Source: Meconema thalassinum
Lineage: Eukaryota > Arthropoda > Insecta > Orthoptera > Tettigoniidae
Direction: 5' to 3'
DNA: 64,000 bases
NCBI GenBank assembly: GCA_946902985.2
Contig: OX336392.1
Location: forward strand, 462,298,693-462,362,692
A program made the position numbers and the translations under genes. Positions 41,820 through 52,902 of this stretch are shown piece after piece. Below the pieces are notes generated by a model, which saw only the letters and a list, made by a program, of their open reading frames with translations, was not told where the DNA came from and did not search any database. The first letter of the stretch is position 1. Each line of letters starts with the position of its first letter.

Positions 41820-43356
41820 TTAACCATTAACTACAACAACCTCTAAATATTGACTTTTATATAAATAAAGACTTAACAATTTTTTCTCGCCATCTTGGAT
41901 CCACCATTTTGTTTTTACAATTTTTTGAACTCATAATCTTCATCAACAACCGCCGTAATTCCCCCCAAAAAACTTTTATATAATAAAAATTACTTTTATG
42001 AATATTTACTCGCCATCTTGGATCCGCCATTTTGACTTTTTGATATATTCTTAATCAGCAACTTCGATAACCTTTACATACTAACTTTCGTTCAAATTGA
42101 ACAACTCTTTATATTTTGGCCACATTTTCAAGATTCTGGCCCACTGTGCGGCGTTTCCAAAACTGTATTTTTTTCAGAAAGGCTCTGATGGCATCATTAG
42201 CAAGCATAATATTGGATTTTTTGCTTTGGAGCTTTAAGTTCAAACTGTTCAAAGCTTCAAAGAAATTACATAGATATGCCAATGAGACGATAAAATTGGC
42301 ACTGATTTTGCTCCTTACAACACAGCAAATTCCTTATTTCACCTCCAACCTCGCGGCTCCGCAGAGGTTTGTGCCGACAGTTGGCAATTACCAGTGCTTT
42401 TGAACGATTGACTTGGCGCGACAATCACTTGAAGAGATTCGAAAAATGTTTATTATACAAAATTGTAATATTCGAGTTTTAAAAAATGTAGAAATCACTT
42501 CACGCTCCCCTTGATAAAGCCCCACGCCCCCCTAGGGGGGCGCGCCCTCCAGGTTGGGAACCACTGGTCTTGATATTACGGCGAAGCCGAACACATGATA
42601 GGTCATAGCCAACCCTTTCACGTAGAGACGTTAGCCCTAATACTTTCGGGGAGATAATCCCACCGCGTTATACAAGCTAGCGGCGGTCAATTCAACCTCA
42701 TACATAGTGGAATTAACGTCCGTTGGGATGCGTTTGTATCGGATTACAATCAGTCTGCCAACAGGCGATATTTTTACCGTATTCTGATAAAATGATAGGA
42801 AGATAAAGTAATAGGAGATATTGATACGGTATTCTGATCCAATGACATGAAGTTAAGACTGACAGGCGATAGTAACACATTCAGTGTTCAGATCGAGCAA
42901 CAATCAATCTACTGACAGACGGTACATTTTTACGGTATTATATATGAAGAGATATAAATATTAAGAGAGAAAGTCCACATACGCTAAGATTAACAACCGA
43001 ATTTATCAAATAATAATTTTTCAAGGGATTAAAAAAGGCAAGATAAACGCATTAAATAAGGAAAACTATGTAAACATGTTATGAGCGATTCAACAAAGAG
43101 AAACCGGGTATTCATATTACAGATAGGGTAATAATTTCATTAGAGATACGTATAGGAAATACCATTATAGCGGATATACGCTAGGGAGAGCTTACGCATT
43201 TAGGAATTAATTTTAATGTATATACCCCCCCCCCCCCTAGAGAGATTTCTTCATAAACCCCCCATCCAGGCACATGAATCACCCTATATATATGATATAC
43301 TTAGCTAAGGGAAAGACATTAATACTAGATTTAGCGATAAGAACTAGACTAGGTTT

Positions 43357-43685
43357 TTTTTAGCGTATGGCTTTTATTGCCGGGAGTGTCCGAGGACATG
43401 TTCGGCTCGCCAGTTTTGTAGCTACTTCGAGACGGACACCCAATGGGAGAGCTACAAGTACCGTTGGGGAGGAAAGTTGGAATGGAAGGATGAGGAGTTG
43501 GAAGGTAGCGGCTGTGGCCTATAGTTAGGGACCAACCCCGGCATTTGCCCTGAAGGAAGATGGAAAACCACAGAAGACCATCTTCAAGGTTGCCGGCGGG
43601 GGGATTCGAACCTCCTCGCCTCCCGGATGTGAGCGACTGCCAGCAGACGTGCCGTAACGACCTCGGCTAACTCACCCGGTAGACT
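43357..43685 (-). mobile_element. tRNA-derived SINE, CCGGGTGAG head
   Basis: Reading the minus strand from 43682: CCGGGTGAGTTAGCCGAGGT (A box) and GGTTCGAATCC (B box, 43602-43612), then a body with GATGGTCTTCTGTGGTTTTC. The 3' end is GGCGAGCCGAACATGTCCTC and ACTCCCGGCAATAAAAGCCA, then A-rich. The same 3' end terminates the SINE at 62833-63040, which has a different 5' part. Confidence 0.85.
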
Positions 43686-45472
43686 AGGTACTAAGAACAC
43701 CCCTCCCCCTCCCTACATAACGTGGCAAGGTTAAAAAGGGTATTTAGTAACACGTCATTCATAAATTTTATTTTTCACAGGAAATGTTAGTATGTTATTA
43801 ACAAATGTTATTTATTTCAGGAAGTTTTAACATGTTAATCAATATTTCATGAAGGTCTATACAGTTCATAAAGAAAGATAGGAATTATGGCTAAGAAAAC
43901 CACGTCAGCCACGTAAGAATTATCAAGTTAGCCCGGAGAGGCAATAAATAATATAACGTTTCCATAATTTCACGACGATACGGGCACCAATTTAACAAAA
44001 ATCAATTAATCTTAACAATTTTAGCATAACACGTAGTGCGAGTTTCATTTACATAATGTCTGCATCTAAATAGGTTAAGAAGCGAATACGTCGATTATGT
44101 GAAGCTGAGGAAGTATAATAGTAATGATTGATGCATAATACTGAAACATAAGAAAGATAATCAATTTTGAAGTATAGTGAAGTTCTACGACGATGTATGA
44201 GAGAATATATTAAAAGTTCTACGAAGATAAAGGAAACAGAAAGTATAAAGGAGATTCTACGAATACATATGAGAGAAAGCGCATATTAAAAATTTACGAC
44301 GATGAATATAGGAAACGGTATAATGAAGTACCACGATAATAGATATGTGAAGGATCACATGTCAAACGTTAGTTTATAAGAATACTAGTACATAAATCAA
44401 AATGCAGACATTTAGTAACAAACTCCCTCGCAATACGTAGAAGCAATCAAAACAAGATTAATAATTACAAGGGTAAGAATAGTCCCGATATGAACGGAAG
44501 TTAAGACTTATTTCTGATTTCAGACAAATAATAAGCAGACCATTCCTGTAATCCCCACATTAGGACATAACTGCAGGGTGCAAGCAAGATGAACGTGGAA
44601 CAAGAGCGAAGACCCTACACTCGTGGGAACAGCAATTAAAACAAAAACAAAAATATTAGTAGCCTGTAAGCCGTATTTTGGCAGGAGCTTTAAGCTATCT
44701 ATTCCAAACACTTGAATGTCAATTTGTTTCATATAACTGGGCATAACAGCATTTCTTTGTCAATCAAATGCTAAATAGTTTTTTAAAGGAATTTCAAACT
44801 TTTTAGGATACTTAACACGGTAAGGCACCCCCACGGCCGTGCATGGATTAGTGGACCAATACGCAATCCGTAGACGTGTCCAGCAAGGGTAGCACACCCT
44901 AGATTCTCTATATTTTCATCCCCACGTTGTAAGGAGATGAATGCTATCAGCGCACCCTCGAGATACACCGGACCTAGTGAAGCAATACACGAATACAGTA
45001 CACTATTTTTCATTTTCCTTACACTACGCTTCAGAGGTAACAGGCCAATCCGAAAGGGCTAGCTATACTTTAAACTTCATACAGCATCATCCACACATTA
45101 TAGAAGAATTAAAGTTGTAACAGCACCCTCGAGGCGATATCTCATCTAGCGGAGTTTACGCAGGTCACATACTAGACCGAAAGGGGTGACTACACCCTAA
45201 ATTTCCTATACAATATCTTTTGCATTATTCATTTTTCCTTTCTCTTCACTAAATAATTAATGTCATTTCATCTTCAAACCAATTATATCACAGAAAATGT
45301 TCAACAAAACCAAATCTCCTAATGAGATGATAATGTTAGAAAATGCAGATCAGAAAAAGCAAAGAAATGTAAAATAATGTCAAGTGACTGTACACCATCC
45401 AAAATAACCACCCCTTGCCACACCTACCACCCCCTAGTACGGCACACTTACCCACCCTACTGCGGGGAAACA

Positions 45473-45473
<1 letters not shown>

Positions 45474-45503
<30 letters not shown>

Positions 45504-45515
45504 AAGAAGAAGAAG
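45474..45515. repeat. (GAA)n microsatellite
   Basis: Around 14 GAA/AAG units, followed by GGAAGATAAGAAG. Confidence 0.9.
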
Positions 45516-45634
45516 GAAGATAAGAAGATTAGAAAGAAGATTAATAAAAAACACTACAGTAAGAAGAAAAATCTACGATAGCACCCCACGACTATTCCAG
45601 TTACTGGGGATAATAACTAAAACCAAGCGGGGTC

Positions 45635-45662
45635 TTGTTGCATACCCCAACCCTCCACAAGG
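45635..45662 (+). repeat. TG-starting repeat, copy 2, first 28 bases
   Basis: TTGTTGCATACCCCAACCCT and CCACAAGG match the start of copy 1 at 31301. The composite element then interrupts; the rest of copy 2 resumes at 47161. Confidence 0.8.
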
Positions 45663-47149
45663 CCCCCCAGGGGCTCACATCTAGTGGGTTGTGGGTTGGC
45701 GACCACGGGGCCCCAGCTGAGTCCGGCATTGCTTCCACTTACTTGTGCCGGGCTCCTCTCTTTCTTCTTTCCTGTCGACCTTCCTTGGTCAACTCTTGTT
45801 CTCTTCCGACCCCGACGGTATTAGGTTATCCGAGGCCTAGGGAGTCTTTCACTTTCCCGCCTTCATTGGCCCTTGTCTCATCTTTCCTGATACCCTCCTT
45901 CTGTGAGGGGTCAGCCTTCTTGTTCTTTTCCTTTTACCTCCTGCCTTGTGCTCAAGGCCCTTAAGGAGGCAGGGTGTATGTAGCCCCACCACTTCTGGTG
46001 CACCGTCGATAATGCTACACCCTCAGGGGCTCACGGCTGGTGAGTTCGGGCGTTGGCGACCCCGAGGGATTCCTGAGCTGGGTCCGTTTTCCCCTTTTTG
46101 TCCCTTCCCTTTGGGGCGGACCTTCTCCTCTCTCCCCTCTCCTCTCCTCTTTTCCTTCTATTTCCTTTTCTCTTTAAGATTCCCGCACTGTTTTTGTTAC
46201 TCGAATCACCGTGTATCTAAATTCCCTTTTAGCGATTTTTTTAAGGCATTTTTTGATCTATGTTGCATTTTGTAAGTTGTTTCGATCTAAATTACATCTC
46301 GCGATTGTTTTCAACCTCACTTGCATTTTGTAAAGATTGACAATCTAAATTGCCTTTTAGTAAGTCTTTCAATGCAGGTTGCCGGGCCTTTTAGTGAGAA
46401 TTTTGAATTTCAATTGCATTTTGTAAGTATTTTCAACCAAAACCGCATTTCGCACGAATTTTGAATCTAAATTGCATTTTGTTTGGTGGGCATTTTGCAC
46501 ATATTTTGATTCTCAATTGCATTTTGTGGGTATTTTGAATCTAAATTACATTTGTCAAGTATTTTCAATCTAAATTGCTTTTTGTAAGTATTGTCAATCC
46601 ACATGAGTCGTTTGAATCTACCGTACATTTTGTAAGCATTTTCAATTTCAATTGCATTTTGTAAGTATTTTGAATTTCAATTGCACTTTGTGAATAATTT
46701 GGATTGGAACTGGGATATTTCAATCTGAATTGCATTGTGTATTTTCAATTTCAATTGCATTTTGTAAATATTTTGATTTTGAACCTCAATTGCATTTTGT
46801 ACGTAATTTCGATCTCATTTGCATTTTGTAAGTATTTTGAATTTCAGTTGCATTTTGTAAGTATTTCGGCGCTACTTTGCATTTTGTACGTATTTTGAAT
46901 CTAGCCTACGTTTTGTGGGTCTTTTTCAATCTATTCTTTTTTGCAACTTTTCGTTCTAAATTCCCTTTTGTAGGACCATATTGTGAGTTGTTTCTATGTG
47001 AGTTCCTTTTTGTACGTATTTTCCGTCTTCGATAATTTTGTTCTGGTTTCCATTTCATTATCATTTTCGCTATCACCCAGATCATTAGGGGCCGATAACC
47101 TCGATGTTAGGCCCCTTAAAACAACAATTATCATCATCATCATCATCAT
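45663..47149 (+). mobile_element. Composite retroelement, complete 1.49-kb long form with 11-bp target duplication
   Basis: CCTCCACAAGG flanks it at 45652-45662 and 47150-47160. Order: CCCCCCAGGGGCTCACATCT with module A (45668-45726); a middle with CTTCTGTGAGGGGTCAGCCT; the double hairpin (45971-46023, inner CACCA/TGGTG with loop CTTC at 45987-46000); module B (46024-46085); a C/T-rich stretch; the ~29-bp repeat array (about 46215-47040); a linker; and the tail hairpin from 47091 with (ATC)n. Because one duplication brackets everything, the minisatellite is part of the mobile unit. Best reference for the long form. Confidence 0.93.
46215..47040 (+). repeat. ~29-bp degenerate tandem repeat inside the composite element
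   Basis: Units of roughly 28-32 bp around TTGCATTTTGTAAGTATTTT, with alternating TCAATTTCAA and TCAATCTAAA prefixes. Some variants (CCGCATTTCGCACGAATTTT) occur at the same place in the arrays at 1100-1180, 2570-2600 and 46440-46460, so arrays share a fixed higher-order order rather than random expansion. Confidence 0.88.
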
Positions 47150-47160
47150 CCTCCACAAGG

Positions 47161-47990
47161 GTTGTGTCTACAAATATACCGAATTATTTAGAGGTGCATA
47201 GAAAGGCTATAGATGTACGAACAGCCGGGTGAAGCAAGTCAATCATGGCCTACATTCGCGAGTACGGTAAACGCTAGCTTGCAATCTTATGCAACAGTAC
47301 CGAAAGTTAGAGTACAGCTGCACATACTGCTGACATGCTATGACCCACTTAAGGATCTACAAATACGGGACGCGTCCATGCGCCCGGCCTCTTGCTCTTT
47401 TGGACTCTCTCTCTCTCTTTGTACAGTTCTACGCGAGCCGGCGCCCGCTGGGCGACCGAGCCCAATGCCATTTCATGGACAACTGGTATCAACGGTAGGG
47501 TGAGTAGTGTGTCTGTCTAATTCCTTTTCCATCCCCCTATTTTATTTCCCCCATTTATCCCACATCAGTAGTAATAAACCATTCTTTCACAGTCAAGGGT
47601 TTTATCTTTTTATTTCACTCAGTTAGTTATAAAACCCTTCCCCCTTAGCTTCTAGTTAGGTTAAGATCCAGAATTTCCCGCTGCTGCATGCTGTCAAGCA
47701 GTACGGTAAAGACGACTAGCAAGCGCTTGGCTTGCTAAGGCTCTCCAGGTAAGTCTGGTGAGTATAGCCCCGCAGCTCTTCGCAAAACACCATGACTGTA
47801 CATCCTAGTAAATCTCCGAAAATGCTAAGGATGCCAACTGATCAACACCCTATCGAATGGTGGTTGGGCACCATTCAAATCACCGACAATTGGGTGTAAG
47901 GCTCCTGGTAAACTAAAGTAAATACCGGAGATGCCGACACTTGCCCCATTCACATCCCCAACAATTGGGGAGACGCGGGGTATCTTTTAT
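47161..47990 (+). repeat. TG-starting repeat, copy 2, remainder
   Basis: It matches 31325-32165 in order, with the same AATAAA (near 47575), CAGGTAAGTC splice-site-like motif (near 47747) and CAACAATTGGGG segments (near 47960). It leads within 20 bases into the OTU-domain ORF at 48007. Confidence 0.75.
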
Positions 47991-48006
47991 TATCCCCAAC
48001 AATATT

Positions 48007-48363
48007 ATGATGAATGAGAGGCGACACTCAATTGCAAATGTTATAAAGATTAAAGGTGACGGTAATTGTCTGTTCAGGTCATTGGCATATTGTGAGTACA
48101 ACAATCAGAGTTTATTTACACAGGTTAGAAAGCGAATTGTAAAACATGTTACAGAGAAGTGGAATAATTATTCTTCCTTTGTTGTTGGCAACAGCGATAT
48201 GTACGAAACTGCTATCAATACGAGCGATGATTATAAAATGCATATGTCTATGAATCAGTGGCGGCGCGAGGATATAACTGACACGTTACCCCCTTCAGGG
48301 AGGTTCTCTCTTGATGGATGGTGGTGGACCGTTTGCAATCATTTACCCTGGCTACCAGTTTGA
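48007..48363 (+). pseudogene. OTU-domain (cysteine protease) ORF, truncated
   Basis: OTU proteases remove ubiquitin; some transposable elements and viruses encode them. ATG 48007 opens MMNERRHSIANVIKIKGDGN, directly followed by CLFRSLAYCEY. GDGNCLFRSL carries the catalytic Asp and Cys of the OTU fold, and VRKRIVKHVTEKWNNYSSF is the expected helix. The frame loses similarity after about residue 85, where the strand and loop leading to the catalytic His should follow; WRRED..DTL is the last plausible piece. A stop at 48361 ends it at 118 residues, too short for a whole domain. It sits just 3' of the TG-starting repeat and may be the first ORF of that element. Confidence 0.6.
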
Positions 48364-51080
48364 AGCTGCTAATGAATACCATAACTAGGAAATGATACAC
48401 TGATACGACTGGTAGACATATGATGTATTCAACAACATTTGAACATTGACACACATAAAATGACATGACATAAGAGATGTAGAAACATTAATTAGGGTAC
48501 TTACTTTTAAACAAGCCCTGCATACAACTCCCAAAAAACTTATCATCCCATTTCAAAATATCCATCATTAAAAATGTATATTGGTCTTCGATACAGTGAT
48601 CTCTTCAAGGACAGTTAAACATCGAAGTTCCATAAATGACATTCAGCATCATATTTTCACTTCGCAACAATCTCCATATCTCTGGTCCATAGATACCTTT
48701 CACACATCAACAACAGTCTTTAGTACTATAAGTCCGACAGTAAAACAATTTATCTCACAATCAATCACCGTCGTAACTTAAGATGAAATCAGACGGTTTT
48801 GCTTAATATGTATCAACCAATGTGATCCTTTCATCTCCAGAATGTTTCCCTTCCTTAATTCGGCCCGTAACACCAACAGAATACGTTAGCCCATTCTTCA
48901 TTGTTCGTCAACTTGGTTCTCCAAAATACATTTGCAGTGAACTTGACGATAATATCTTGTTTTCTCATAGGTTAAAATCATCACAGTCCAATGTTACATA
49001 ATTAACACACTGCAAACATATGCCAACGACTCTACAAATCTTCTTACAACATTTCGTTACCTTCCTTCGTACCTCTTCCAAAACATCGTAACAGCAGATC
49101 GTCATCTCCCCACAACCACATAGTTACAGTCATAACCTTTAACTGTAAACTGCAAATGTATATCAACAACTTAACGAATCTTCTTACAATATCCTTCGTT
49201 ACCTTTTCTTGGTACTTTTTTTTCATCCACCTCACAGCTGATCGTCAACTTATTACTCCTTTCGTTGTTGTCAATCTTCAACAAAGTACCCCAGAGAACT
49301 CCCACGCAGCCCAACAATACAATCATTCCAAGGGATCCAAGTTTTACGGAAACATCGAGTGAACTCTGTTTTCGGAGAGGCGAAAACATGACATAAATTC
49401 TCCTAGGCATCTACTCCATAGAGGACACAAGCTAGCATTTTCCTCATACATTACCACTCATCCGTATTCGACATATCTTTTCAACATGAAATAAACTTAC
49501 TAGCGTTTCCAACGTCGTAATAGCTCCAGATTCATAATGTCATTACTATCAGATCACGTACAATCCCATAGGCTTACCACATATCAAAACTGTCAGTGGC
49601 CAAAGATTCAATATTACTACTTCTAAGACATCAACTTTTTCTTCCGACAGAAATGACAGTTCCCAAATAAACCATCTTTCTTGCTATCAATAACACATAC
49701 TTAGAAGATAGTCAAAGTCTAAGACGGCCAGAAATAAACATTTTCAACATCTCACGAATAGAATGCTTATTAACTGCACTCTGGCGGCTACATTTCAAAT
49801 CTTACACCCATAACTCCAATACTAGCACAAATTCTGCTACCTAACGGTAGACCATGAAATCAATGTACTGTAGCATTTCACAATATTCTCGCGGATCACT
49901 TTTTCATACTTGAAGCGTAGAAGAGAGTCAATAATTGGCTCAGACTCCCCGCCCTCAAACTTGTCGAAGGTTCAACGAATCAAGACAACGTACCATAAAA
50001 GAGTACAAACATAAGTCCCTAACAAATACCTCTACTCTACCTCAAGGGTAAATACACTTATCAGAAAACAAAAATATCCCAATATTCACACACATCAAAA
50101 TTAAATAACTACATCAAACAATTCTCTTCATAGTCTCAGTTGTAGTAGATACAGATCCATACGAAGATTAAGTCCTTCGATCCAACTTTCATGTTCACCT
50201 AAATCTTCTCCTCACTCCACAATATCTCAATTCCGAAGCAGACCACGAGGCATACACTGCAAACAAAATATCCTTCCGACAGCAAAATATTTAGAAGTCT
50301 TAAATCTAACAAGTTACCAAGAAGTTAAATATAACAAGGAGACCTCCAAATTAATAATTTACCCCAACTATACGTTTCTACATCTTTACAATCAAAATAA
50401 AACTTCACCCAAACTTCATACACTACAAGTTACATGTAAGTACAAATAAACAAATCAACCAGAAAAGGTAAAGATAATATCTGTTTTCAGAATTACACAT
50501 GAACAGACCCTGAATGGTACATGAACACAAAAAATTAATACCCGAAAGAGAAAAAAAACCTCAATAGACAATGGCATATGTCTGACATTGTAAATGTGTC
50601 CAACCCAAAAAAGGAAAACAAAACATCAAGACCAACAAGAATACAACTATAAAAATAAGAAATTACGCCGAAATTCCAAGAAATTACTGGTATGAGACCA
50701 AAATGAAAATTTCAATCACAAGTACAGACAAACGAACACACAAATAACATACACACGCCAAATAGCACATCTATCGTACATCTTTACTTCAAAACACAAT
50801 CTCAACTAAACACAACATATACACACCACAATACAGTTCAATCACCCACACACAAAGAAAAATTACTTACATAGAAAAAACTTACAGCATAGCACTATTC
50901 AGACGAATATGCGTCACAAGAGCAGAGGAAAAGAAAAATATATCCGGTACTCAATTTAGGAAATAACAGACAATTACCCCCACCATAAACAAATACACCG
51001 ATACAAGATACTAGAAGAGAAAGAAAATCACACAATATGACAGAATGTGACTCACACGTGCAGACCAATAAGTTACAAAC
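48364..51080. other. Long non-coding region, strand-biased composition
   Basis: No gene is seen. A diverged ~140-bp tandem duplication covers about 49010-49260, sharing CTGCAAA..TATG.CAAC, AATCTTCTTACAA and TTCGTTACCTT. From 49,400 to 51,000 the plus strand is rich in A and C and poor in G, with no ORF. Confidence 0.5.
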
Positions 51081-51094
51081 GTTCTCAATCTTTC

Positions 51095-51872
51095 GTGGGT
51101 TGGCGACCACGGGGCCCCAGCTGAGTCCGGCATTGCTTCCACTTACTTGTGCCGGGCTCCTCTATGTCTTCTTTCCTGTCGACCTCACTTGGTCAACTCT
51201 TGTTCTCTTCTGACCCCGACGGTATTAGGGTATCCGAGGCCTAGGGAGTCTCTTCCTTTCCCGCCTTAATTGGCCCTTGTCTCATCTTTTCTGATACCCT
51301 CCTTCTGCGAGGGGTCAGCCTTCTTTTTCTCTTCCTTTTACCTCCTGCCTTGTGCTCTAGGCCCTTAAGGAGGCAGGGTGTATGTAGCCCCACCACTTCT
51401 GGTGCACCCTAGATAATGCTACACCCTCAGGGGCTCACGGCTGGTGAGTTCGGGAGTTGGCGACCCCGAGGGATTCCTGAGCTGGGTCCGTTTTCCCCTT
51501 TTGTCCCTTACCTTTGGGGCGGACCCTCTCCTCTTTCACTTTCCTATATGCCTTTCATGGCTCTCCTTCCTTCCAAGTCCCTCAATCCGCCTTCTCCGAG
51601 GGTTGAGGGCATTTCTTTTCCTTCTGTCCTTTTATTTGCCTTATTCTCCTTTAGTTTTCCATTTCTTCTTCTAGTATGTAGGTTAGTAGTTAGTTTAGTT
51701 TTAAGTTCGCTTTTCATTTTCATCTTCACGATCACCCAAACCATCAGGGGCCGATAACCTAGATGTTAGGCCCCTTAAAACAACAATTATCATCATCACC
51801 CAAACCATCAGGGGCCGATAACCTAGATGTTAGGCCCCTTAAAGCAACAATTATCATCATCATCATCATCAT
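51095..51872 (+). mobile_element. Composite retroelement short form with doubled tail, 14-bp target duplication
   Basis: GTTCTCAATCTTTC flanks it at 51081-51094 and 51873-51886. It starts 5'-truncated at GTGGGTTGGCGACCACGGGG in module A and has the complete short-form body. It ends with two consecutive tails (about 51748-51797 and 51798-51872). The doubled tail lies inside the target duplications, so it arose before or during insertion. Confidence 0.93.
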
Positions 51873-51886
51873 GTTCTCAATCTTTC

Positions 51887-52361
51887 ATCTAATTCACACA
51901 ACCTTACAAACGCCCACAAGATAACAAATCATTAATATTTGTTTTCTTGTGTACGTTATTTCTGCTTATTGCATGTAACGGATGGTTAAGGCTTTTAAAA
52001 TGCGGTTTCACCGTCTTGTATGTCGTTGCCATGCTTTGACGTGAAGAAGAGGTTAGATGATTGTTGTCTTTGATCGTAAAAAAGTTTGAAAAGATTGGAT
52101 TGCGACTTGGATGTATTTCAATGTAATTAATTGTATTCTTGAAGTATTAATTTATTATTTGATACAGTATCGGACCGAGAATTTCCTGATTATTGTTGTT
52201 ATTCTGAACAAATGTTAAATATGTCATCGGTTGTCTTTTCATTTTCAAGGTGCAAGGTGGCTGCAATGACAGCCGATACACGACGCGGGCCCATCCTATA
52301 GGCCTAGATAAAAAACTAGACACCGATCGCGAAAGCGTACTTCTGTGGATACGGACTTTCT
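51887..52361. other. Non-coding stretch
   Basis: Nothing recognised. Confidence 0.4.
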
Positions 52362-52525
52362 CATATTAGCCTCCAAATGTAATCACCCATCATGTTCTCA
52401 TTATATTGTCCTTGATAACGTTGCTCAAAGTCCATCACGTCTTGGTGAAAACGTTCCCCTTGTTCTTCTGAATATGCCCCCAAGTTATCTTTAAATTGGT
52501 CCAAGTGAGCACGTAACATGTGTGC
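52362..52525 (-). pseudogene. Fragment of an arthropod repeat-encoded protein
   Basis: The minus-strand frame AHMLRAHLDQFKDNLGAYSE, GERFHQDVMDFEQRYQG and MMGDYIWRLI is open for about 54 codons. The pattern H..LD.F..N.GA.S.E.GERFHQD....E.RYQG followed by MM.DY.W is one I know from many insect repeats of unknown function, near the C-terminus of the encoded protein. It lies 380 bases from, and opposite to, the MULE-like fragment at 52903, so the two are probably separate insertions. Confidence 0.5.
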
Positions 52526-52902
52526 TTAGGTATGTGTACATTGCCTGGATTCGTTATTTTATTAGCTTTAATTTGGTGTAAATTATATAACACTACCTTC
52601 ACTACTTGAGATATTAGCACACTGAGCCACGTCCCCTTTACTGGACACGGGGCAATTTCTTTGCCTTCTGCTCATGCTGATCATCTGTGACTGTTGTTTT
52701 CTTTCTAATTACTCATGTACAATAGTAACCCTGTGCTGCTATCTATGAGAATTGTTTTTAATAATTTGAATCAGCAGCTGTGAATGTTTTGAGCACCCTT
52801 GCATTTTGTAGGCCTACGATTTATATTGATATACTTTTAGAAAGTTTTTGAGCAATTGTAATTTGTTCATCTTGAATATTGTTGTGCATTACTTTTATAA
52901 CC

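Larger units (their letters stand above)
39141..42566 (-). mobile_element. hAT element, 3.4 kb, 8-bp target duplication
   Basis: GTCTTGAT is duplicated exactly at 39133-39140 and 42567-42574. The terminal repeats are CAGTGGTTCCCAACCT at the left and its reverse complement AGGTTGGGAACCACTG at the right, followed inward by C- or G-rich runs. Both features are diagnostic of hAT elements. Remnants of a transposase lie on the minus strand near the left end. A mariner relative has inserted at 40113-40866. Confidence 0.95.
42575..45634. other. Long AT-rich region without genes
   Basis: No coding signal. It contains a C run (about 43225-43237), a minus-strand SINE (43357-43685) and a (GAA)n tract (about 45474-45515), the latter giving Arg/Lys- or Leu-rich false ORFs. 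Loose repeats of ACCCTAGATTCTCTATA/ACCCTAAATTTCCTATA-like segments occur between 44880 and 45220. Confidence 0.5.

Noticed and set aside
45336..45684. Arg-rich and Leu-rich ORFs
   Set aside because: Produced by the (GAA)n tract at 45474-45515.
31301..47990. A single 16-kb LTR retrotransposon bounded by the two TG-starting repeats
   Set aside because: No gag, protease, RT or integrase lies between them. The interval is filled by other elements, and no target duplication pairs the outer ends. Two separate copies are more likely.
49400..51080. Possible long non-coding gene in the A/C-rich strand-biased region
   Set aside because: Composition bias alone, with no splice sites, ORFs or conserved motifs that I can support.
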